Source: JACMQW01 sp964536965
Lineage (GTDB): Bacteria > Bdellovibrionota > UBA1018
Assembly (NCBI GenBank): GCA_964536965.1
Contig: CAZIAL010000015.1
Span: 1-64,000, forward strand
Direction of reading: 5' to 3'
Length of the DNA stretch: 64,000 nucleotides
The notes beneath the pieces were generated by a model. The model was not told where the DNA came from and made no database searches. It worked only from the letters and a program-made list of their open reading frames with translations. This document shows, in pieces, positions 58,575-64,000 of this stretch (position 1 is the first letter of the stretch; every line of letters starts with the position of its first letter). The translations under genes and the position numbers were made by a program.

Positions 58575-59586
58575 GGCGCTCCTCCGTTTCCCCGAAATTA
58601 TCCTCGTCTTCGCGGAGAGTTCCCAGTCCGCCGTCGTCGTAGGTATGCGCGAGTTCCGCGTCCGGATTCACGAGTTCGTCGCGCACACGGAAAAGACGCG
58701 AACGCAGCTTCTGGGTGACCCGGCTGATCGAGTGCTGGAAGTGTTCGCTCGAGATGAGATGCACTTCCGGAGAGTGGATGAGATTCTCGGTCCAGCGCTT
58801 CAGCTCGGCAAGTTCAAGCGAAAGCGGCACGAAGCTGCCCAGTCCCGTAATCTGGATCAGCTCGTTGAAAAAGCGGTAGCGAAGATCGTTCAGAAGCTTC
58901 AGATCGAGATAGCCGAGGTGCAGGGCAAGAAAGACGAAGATTCCCGATCGCAGCAGTGCGATTTCATAGAGGTCGGGATCTTTCTCGCGCGCAGTTTCGA
59001 TACGGTCACCCGGAATCGGCTCACAAAGTTCGTTCGCGAATGCCACCGCGTAGTAACTTTCGATGCCAAGCACCGCCTCGCGCTCCCCGCTCGCCGAAGT
59101 GATCGGCGCCCAGAGGGCGGCGAGCTTTCGGAGAACGGCGTCGGAGATCTCATACGGCGCGGGTTCGAGAACGTGGGTGGCGGTCGGTTGTCCCCATCCG
59201 AGCATCGATTTCACTTCGCGTGCGGCGAGCCGGAAAGGTTCGACCCGTTCCAGGATCGGCCCGTAGAAATATGAGCCGCCTTTCTTCATCTTATCGATCT
59301 CGCGGGCGGTGAAGAAGTCGAAGGGTCCCTTTACGGAAACGAGTTTGTCGTTTCGCTGGAGAAGGACGTAGACCGGCGCGGGCAGGGGCCGGTAAGGCTC
59401 CGCCGTTTCGATAGGGAAGGGTGATAATTCCGCCGCTTTGCTTTTCGGCAGTTTACGAAGTCTGAATTGCATTTGCGTACGCATGAAGGCTTTCTCCCCG
59501 CCGCCGCCTTCGTCATGAAAGTCGGTCGAAAAGGATACTTCACCCTCATTTTCTCTTCGGAAATCGCGGAGAAAGGCTTGATTCAA
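58567..59586 (-). CDS. Unrecognised cytosolic protein paired with the coiled-coil protein
   Basis: 339 residues. The segment PAPVYVLLQRNDKLVSVKGP followed by FDFFTAREIDKMKKGG resembles the short N-terminal module seen ahead of some HD-GYP and regulatory domains, where a threonine-rich turn leads into DxDxxK-type helices. The rest is helical (SGIFVFLALHLGYLDLKLLN, ELAELKRWTENLIHSPEVHL). No HD or GGDEF signature is present. The start is uncertain: ATG codons at 59586 and 59484 are both in frame. It overlaps the next gene by 8 bases. The interval 59587-59693 is a short gap with no clear feature. Confidence 0.7.
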   Translation of the reverse strand: MNQAFLRDFRRENEGEVSFSTDFHDEGGGGEKAFMRTQMQFRLRKLPKSKAAELSPFPIETAEPYRPLPAPVYVLLQRNDKLVSVKGPFDFFTAREIDKMKKGGSYFYGPILERVEPFRLAAREVKSMLGWGQPTATHVLEPAPYEISDAVLRKLAALWAPITSASGEREAVLGIESYYAVAFANELCEPIPGDRIETAREKDPDLYEIALLRSGIFVFLALHLGYLDLKLLNDLRYRFFNELIQITGLGSFVPLSLELAELKRWTENLIHSPEVHLISSEHFQHSISRVTQKLRSRLFRVRDELVNPDAELAHTYDDGGLGTLREDEDNFGETEERLG

Positions 59587-59693
59587 GACCGAAGCGATTC
59601 GGAAGAAACGTCACTATAAATGCGTGTGAGAGCGCCAAAAGCCCGTCGCTCGCAAACGAAAGCGCCGTGCGGTTGACGAAAGTTAGACTAAAC

Positions 59694-60791
59694 TCAGCCC
59701 AGTGGAGAAATCGTCGGCTTTTCGCCAGCCAGGACACTCTCGTCGGGCGGATGGCGCTTGTCCGCGAAGTGACAGGCGGCGAAGTGCTCGTGACTTTCTC
59801 CCGCGACTTCTTCCAGGTTCGGCCAGACGTTGCGGCAGGTCGGAAACTGGGCTTTCGGACATCGCGGATGGAAATAGCAGCCGGCCGGAGGGTTGATCGG
59901 CGACGGGACGTCGCCTCTCAGAATGATCCGCTCCTTCTTCAGCGTGGGATCCGGAATCGGAATCGCCGAGAGGAGAGCCTGCGTATAGGGGTGCTGTGGA
60001 TTCTGATACAGCACTTCCGCTTCCGCGATTTCGGCGATCTTCCCTAGGTACATGACCGCGACGCGCGTGGAGATATGTTCAACGACCTTCAGATCGTGTG
60101 CGATAAAAAGATAAGTCAGTCCGAGTTCCTTTTGCAGATCCTGGAGAAGGTTCACGATCTGGGCCTGGATCGATACGTCGAGCGCGGAGACCGGCTCGTC
60201 GCAGACGATGAACTCGGGCTCGACCGCCAGGGCGCGTGCGATGCAAATCCGCTGCCGCTGACCGCCCGAAAATTCATGCGGATAGCGCGAGATCGACTCC
60301 CGGCGCAGGCCGACGAGGTCGATGAGTTGGAAAATCCGCTTCCGCTTCTCTTCGCGCGTACGCGCGAGCGCGTGAATTTCGAGGGGCTCGGCGAGAATCT
60401 GCTCGACCGTCATTCGGGGGTTCAGCGAAGCATAGGGGTCTTGGAAGATGATCTGCATCTGGCGACGAAGCCGGCGCATCTCCTCCTTATCGACGCGTGT
60501 GATGTCGCGTCCCTTGAAGATCACCTGTCCGGCCGTCGGTTCGATCAGTCGCAGGATGGAGCGACCCAGCGTCGACTTTCCGCATCCGGATTCGCCGACC
60601 AGGCCGAGCGTCTCACCTTTCTTAATATCGAAAGATACGTCCGAAACGGCGCGAACCGAAGCGACCTCGCGGTTCAGGATGCCGCCTTTGATCGGAAATC
60701 GTTTCACAAGATTGCGTACCGATAAGAGAATATCACCCGTCTGCGGGTTCGTGGGGAGTCCGGATCGGGAAGCGCTGCGAAGCTCGTTCAT
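59694..60791 (-). CDS. dppF: Oligopeptide/dipeptide ABC transporter ATPase (OppF/DppF)
   Basis: 365 residues from the ATG at 60791, which has GAGGAA 6 bases upstream; a longer open frame reaches 60893 through the spacer. Walker A LVGESGCGKSTLGRSILRL, signature FSGGQRQRICIARALAVEPE, Walker B FIVCDEPVSALDVSIQ, and the Opp/Dpp C-terminal zinc or iron-sulfur-like segment GCYFHPRCPKAQFPTC are present. It powers peptide uptake together with the DppD-type ATPase encoded 13 bases upstream. Confidence 0.95.
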   Translation of the reverse strand: MNELRSASRSGLPTNPQTGDILLSVRNLVKRFPIKGGILNREVASVRAVSDVSFDIKKGETLGLVGESGCGKSTLGRSILRLIEPTAGQVIFKGRDITRVDKEEMRRLRRQMQIIFQDPYASLNPRMTVEQILAEPLEIHALARTREEKRKRIFQLIDLVGLRRESISRYPHEFSGGQRQRICIARALAVEPEFIVCDEPVSALDVSIQAQIVNLLQDLQKELGLTYLFIAHDLKVVEHISTRVAVMYLGKIAEIAEAEVLYQNPQHPYTQALLSAIPIPDPTLKKERIILRGDVPSPINPPAGCYFHPRCPKAQFPTCRNVWPNLEEVAGESHEHFAACHFADKRHPPDESVLAGEKPTISPLG

Positions 60792-60804
60792 AATCGGTTC
60801 CTCG

Positions 60805-61803
60805 TTAAATATCGCGAATACAGCGAATCGCGTGCGGAAGTTGGGCGTCCGGTCCGATGACTCGAAGTTCCGGCTCGGTGGTTCGGCACGCATCGATGAC
60901 GTAAGTACATCGGTCCTGGAAACGGCAGCCTTTCGGAAGATCCAGCAGGCTCGGCACGATGCCCGGGATCGTTTCGAGACGCTTCTTTTTCACTTTTCCC
61001 GACGGGTCTTTCGCCAGCGTCGGAATCGAGTTCAGAAGACCCTTCGTATAGGGGTGCTTCGGATTCTTGAAAATTTCCTCCACGGTCCCCTGCTCCGCGA
61101 CCTTGCCCGCATACATGACGATCACCTCGTCGCAGACTTCGGCCACGACGCCCAGATCATGCGTAATCAGGATCATCGCCATGCCGACGCGGTCCTGGAG
61201 CTCCTTCAGGAGCTCGAGGATTTGGGCCTGAATGGTCACATCGAGCGCCGTCGTCGGTTCGTCGGCGATGAGCACCTGCGGATTGCACGAGAGCGCCATC
61301 GCGATCATGACCCGCTGGCGCATGCCGCCCGAGAGCTGGTGCGGGTAATCGTCGATCCGCTTTTCCGGTCCCGGAATGCCCACGAGCTTCAGCATTTCGA
61401 TCGACTTCTCGCGAACCTGTTTTCGATCGAGGTCTTGGTGGAGCGCGATCGCTTCTTCCAGCTGATTTCCGATCGTAAAGACCGGATTCAGCGAAGTCAT
61501 GGGCTCCTGAAAAATCATCGAGATTTCGTTGCCGCGAATGGCCCGCATCTCGGCGGCAGAAAAGTTCAAGAGATTTTTCCCTTTGTAGAGAATTTCCCCG
61601 CCGGAGATCTTGCCGGGCGGATTCGGAATCAGCCGCATGATCGAAAGCGAGGTGACGGATTTTCCGCAACCCGACTCGCCGACGATCCCCAAGGTCTTGC
61701 CGGCATAGACGTCGAAACTCACGTTGTCGACGGCCTTCACGACCCCTTCTTCGACACGGAAGGAGGTTTCCAGATTCTTCACTTCGAGGATTTTTTCGCT
61801 CAT
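60805..61803 (-). CDS. dppD: Oligopeptide/dipeptide ABC transporter ATPase (OppD/DppD)
   Basis: 332 residues. Walker A GIVGESGCGKSVTSLSIMRL, signature LSGGMRQRVMIAMALSCNPQ, Walker B VLIADEPTTALDVTIQ and a C-terminal oligopeptide-transport extension with the Cys-containing GCRFQDRCTYVIDAC segment. It is the first of the two ATPases; the permease gene upstream ends 33 bases before it. Confidence 0.95.
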   Translation of the reverse strand: MSEKILEVKNLETSFRVEEGVVKAVDNVSFDVYAGKTLGIVGESGCGKSVTSLSIMRLIPNPPGKISGGEILYKGKNLLNFSAAEMRAIRGNEISMIFQEPMTSLNPVFTIGNQLEEAIALHQDLDRKQVREKSIEMLKLVGIPGPEKRIDDYPHQLSGGMRQRVMIAMALSCNPQVLIADEPTTALDVTIQAQILELLKELQDRVGMAMILITHDLGVVAEVCDEVIVMYAGKVAEQGTVEEIFKNPKHPYTKGLLNSIPTLAKDPSGKVKKKRLETIPGIVPSLLDLPKGCRFQDRCTYVIDACRTTEPELRVIGPDAQLPHAIRCIRDI

Positions 61804-61836
61804 CGCATGCCTCTGTTACTTTTCACTTGTCGGCCG

Positions 61837-62742
61837 TCACTTGATCTTCGGATCGAGCGCGTCGCGCAGCGAATCGCCGAGAATGTTAAATGCCAAAACG
61901 ATGAAGAACATCGCCACCGTCGCTCCGGTCAGCTGCCACCAGACCCCGCGCGCCAGCTCCAGCTTCGCATCGTCGATCATCACGCCCCAGGACGGTTCCC
62001 CCTGGATCCCCACGCCGAGGAACGAAAGAATGACTTCGGCCTTGATCGCGGACATGAACTGCATCGAAAAGTTCAGAATGATGAAGTGCGAAACGTTCGG
62101 GAGGATATGCTTGAAGATCTTCGAAAAGTTCGAAGCTCCGAGACTATTCGCCGCGACGACGTATTCGCGTTCTTTATGTTTGATGAACTCCCCGCGCATG
62201 ACCCGCGCCATCCCGATCCAGGAAGTCGCGATCAGCGAGATGTAGACCGCGTTCGTCCCTTTCCCGAGCGCGTAGGAAATCGCGATCAGGAGAAGCAGAT
62301 TCGGAATGGAGGAGAGGGTGGTATAGAACCAGACGATCAGCTCGTCGATCCAGCCGCCGAAATAACCGGCGATCGCCCCGAGCGCGACCCCGATCGGCAC
62401 TGAGAGCGCCGCGGTCACCAGACCGATGCTGACGGCGATCCGGGTTCCGTGGATGGTCTTGTACATCACGCTGCGGCCGAAGATGTCCGTCCCCAGAAAA
62501 CCCTGGAAACTGTCCGTGTTCGGCGGAGCATAACTCTCGCCGACCTTGAGGTCCCAAGGGCTCGCGAGGAGTCCGAGTTTCGCCGCGAGCGCGACTCCGA
62601 AATAGAAGAGAATGATCGAAGCGCAGACGATCGCGAATTTATCGCGCTTCAGCCGCATCCAGGCCAGATCCCAGAGGGAACGGCCCTTCGGCATTTTTTT
62701 GGTCAGCTCCGCCGGATCGATCGAGATCGTCGCACCCGTCAT
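61837..62742 (-). CDS. dppC: Oligopeptide/dipeptide ABC transporter permease (OppC/DppC)
   Basis: 301 residues, six predicted transmembrane helices after a cytosolic N-terminus (MPKGRSLWDLAWMRLKRDKF). FLGTDIFGRSVMYKTIHGTR is the OppC N-terminal family motif, and EYVVAANSLGASNFSKIFKH is the coupling (EAA) loop that contacts the ATPase. The ATG overlaps the stop region of the B-type permease gene by 4 bases. Confidence 0.95.
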   Translation of the reverse strand: MTGATISIDPAELTKKMPKGRSLWDLAWMRLKRDKFAIVCASIILFYFGVALAAKLGLLASPWDLKVGESYAPPNTDSFQGFLGTDIFGRSVMYKTIHGTRIAVSIGLVTAALSVPIGVALGAIAGYFGGWIDELIVWFYTTLSSIPNLLLLIAISYALGKGTNAVYISLIATSWIGMARVMRGEFIKHKEREYVVAANSLGASNFSKIFKHILPNVSHFIILNFSMQFMSAIKAEVILSFLGVGIQGEPSWGVMIDDAKLELARGVWWQLTGATVAMFFIVLAFNILGDSLRDALDPKIK

Positions 62743-63674
62743 GACAGTTTCACCCTTGGATCGACGAGTGAATACACCACGTCGGTTAGAATATTTCCGA
62801 AGATCAGCAGGAGAGAGATGACGAAGGCCATCGTTTTGATCACGGGGAGATCCGAATTATGGAGAGCGTCGATCGTGATGCTTCCCAGTCCCGGGATTCC
62901 GAAGAAGGTTTCGAATAGGAAAGAGCCGAGAACGAGCAGCGGGATCTCAAGGACCACGTTCGTCACGATCGGAACCATCGAATTTTTCAGGACGTGCTTC
63001 AGGAAAATCCGCGACTCGGTCAGTCCCTTGGCGCGTGCGGTCCGAACATAGTCCTGGTTTGTTTCTTCGAGGATCGCCGTTCGGTAAAAGCGCACGTCGT
63101 AACCGATGGAGAGCAGCAGCCAGAGAAGCATCGGCAACGCGAGATACTGGAATCGCCCCGGAAACGAGTAATCGTAGCCGGAAATCGGGAAGAGCCGCAT
63201 TTCGTAAGCCAGATAGTACTGACCGAAGAGAATGTATCCGAGCGCCGGAATACTCATTCCGATCACGCAGAGAATGACGGCGAACCGATCGATGATCGTG
63301 CCCCGGAAGTAGGCCACCAAAAGTCCGAGGATGACGGAGATCACCGTCGTGAAAAAGAACGCCGGAATCGTCAGCGAGAGCGACGGCCCGATCCCGTTCA
63401 GAATCATGTCCGAGATCTTCTGGCGGGTAGCGTAGCTGCGCCCGAAATCGAACGTCACGATATCCTTCAGATACTGCACGAACTGAATGTGCAGTGGCTG
63501 ATCCAGTCCGTATTCTCGGCGAATGTCGGCGATCTGCTGGGCGGTGGCGTGTTTGCCCACCATCATCAGCGCGGGATCCCCCCCGACGACGTTAAAGAGG
63601 ATAAAAACGACGAGCGCCACCCCGAAAACGATGGGGAGGGCTCCGATAATCCGTCGAATCAAGAAAGTCAGCAT
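62739..63674 (-). CDS. dppB: Oligopeptide/dipeptide ABC transporter permease (OppB/DppB)
   Basis: 311 residues. The N-terminus MLTFLIRRIIGALPIVFGVA and the periplasmic HATAQQIADIRREYGLDQPL are family signatures, and YVRTARAKGLTESRIFLKHV is the coupling loop. Six transmembrane helices. It follows the binding-protein gene by 67 bases and is translationally coupled to the C-type permease. Confidence 0.96.
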   Translation of the reverse strand: MLTFLIRRIIGALPIVFGVALVVFILFNVVGGDPALMMVGKHATAQQIADIRREYGLDQPLHIQFVQYLKDIVTFDFGRSYATRQKISDMILNGIGPSLSLTIPAFFFTTVISVILGLLVAYFRGTIIDRFAVILCVIGMSIPALGYILFGQYYLAYEMRLFPISGYDYSFPGRFQYLALPMLLWLLLSIGYDVRFYRTAILEETNQDYVRTARAKGLTESRIFLKHVLKNSMVPIVTNVVLEIPLLVLGSFLFETFFGIPGLGSITIDALHNSDLPVIKTMAFVISLLLIFGNILTDVVYSLVDPRVKLS

Positions 63675-63741
63675 CGCGATCCCCTTCTTCGAAAAGAAGG
63701 AACCGGGGGTCGGGCTTCAGGCCTTCCCCCCGGTCCTCGAA

Positions 63742-64000
63742 TTACTTCCTGAGGCTCGTGTCGATTCGGTAATACTTCGACATGCCGTGGTTGAACTCAT
63801 GGGGCTTGTAGTTTTTGAGCCACGGATGGGTCAGCCCGTAAGTGACCCGGTGGACTCCGAATACCCACGGAGTGTCTTCGACCACGATCGAAGCCATTTT
63901 CTTATAAAGGGCCGTGCGCTCAGGGGAATCATTCATCGTGAGCGACTTCTCATACAGTTTGTCGAACTCTGGATTCGAATAGTTCGAGTCGTTCGGTCCC
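63742..64000 (-). CDS. Peptide-binding protein, C-terminal end (5' part outside window)
   Basis: About 86 codons are visible, open to the right edge. The end of a family-5 binding protein is readable: SNPEFDKLYEKSL, the ALYKKMASIVVEDTPWVFGV segment and HPWLKNYKPHEFNHGMSKYY. The same pattern closes the orphan binding protein at 6970. It should supply substrate to the permease genes that follow on this strand. The N-terminal signal and the bulk of the protein lie beyond 64000. Confidence 0.9.
   Translation of the reverse strand, partial: GPNDSNYSNPEFDKLYEKSLTMNDSPERTALYKKMASIVVEDTPWVFGVHRVTYGLTHPWLKNYKPHEFNHGMSKYYRIDTSLRK

Overview
The window looks like chromosome of a Gram-negative, double-membraned bacterium with fairly high GC (estimated by eye in the high fifties). 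Lipoprotein signal peptides, a Pal/CpoB cluster, several outer-membrane barrels, DUF4398 and FecR-type envelope proteins and large secreted metallopeptidases fit the old deltaproteobacterial lineage, with Bdellovibrionota-like relatives the best guess. No rRNA or definite species marker is present, so this is inference.

Layout. 1-6.3 kb: 3' end of recA with its terminator, a methyltransferase, a three-gene secreted operon ending in an HEMAH metallopeptidase, and two small exported proteins. 6.3-7 kb: AT-rich gap with a promoter and terminator that may bracket a non-coding RNA. 7-12.7 kb: peptide-binding lipoprotein, alaS, a small exported protein, a short ssb. 12.7-18.5 kb: envelope block with a 975-residue peptidase/propeller/barrel protein divergent from pal, DUF4398 lipoprotein, cpoB and a phosphoesterase. 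18.5-28 kb: housekeeping run tsaD, rsmA, FadL-like porin, DUF502, smpB, acyl-CoA synthetase, rpoZ and convergent lon. 28-37 kb: exported proteins, including a metallopeptidase lipoprotein paired with a separate propeptide-like protein, a TPR-barrel/FecR divergent pair, threonine dehydratase, SDR and tRNA-Arg. 37-41.3 kb: FmdB, DUF2183, TauE/SafE, DUF1634, a small secreted protein and a HigBA-type toxin-antitoxin pair whose promoter contains a palindromic operator.

41.4-46.4 kb is accessory: AT-richer and degraded, with a frameshifted replication-relaxation-like gene, a large nested inverted repeat and a serine recombinase. The recombinase frame runs through the tRNA-Leu terminator and into the antisense of tRNA-Leu(UAG), which marks an integration junction.

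46.4-55.6 kb is the most interesting region. A FeeM-like N-acyl amino acid synthase diverges from a tightly overlapping operon: HxE-type Fe(II)/2-oxoglutarate oxygenase, FkbM methyltransferase, heme-oxygenase-fold diiron enzyme, hexapeptide-repeat protein, ferritin-like diiron enzyme, GT1 glycosyltransferase, CAT-fold acyltransferase, and an FtsX/LolCDE-type ABC pair. It reads as an NRPS/PKS-free pathway that builds, oxidises, glycosylates and transports an N-acyl-amino-acid-derived lipid. The product is unknown.

55.6-64 kb: MscS channel, a pair of unrecognised overlapping genes (one a large coiled-coil protein), and a dipeptide/oligopeptide ABC transporter operon (substrate-binding protein, two permeases, two ATPases) running off the right edge.
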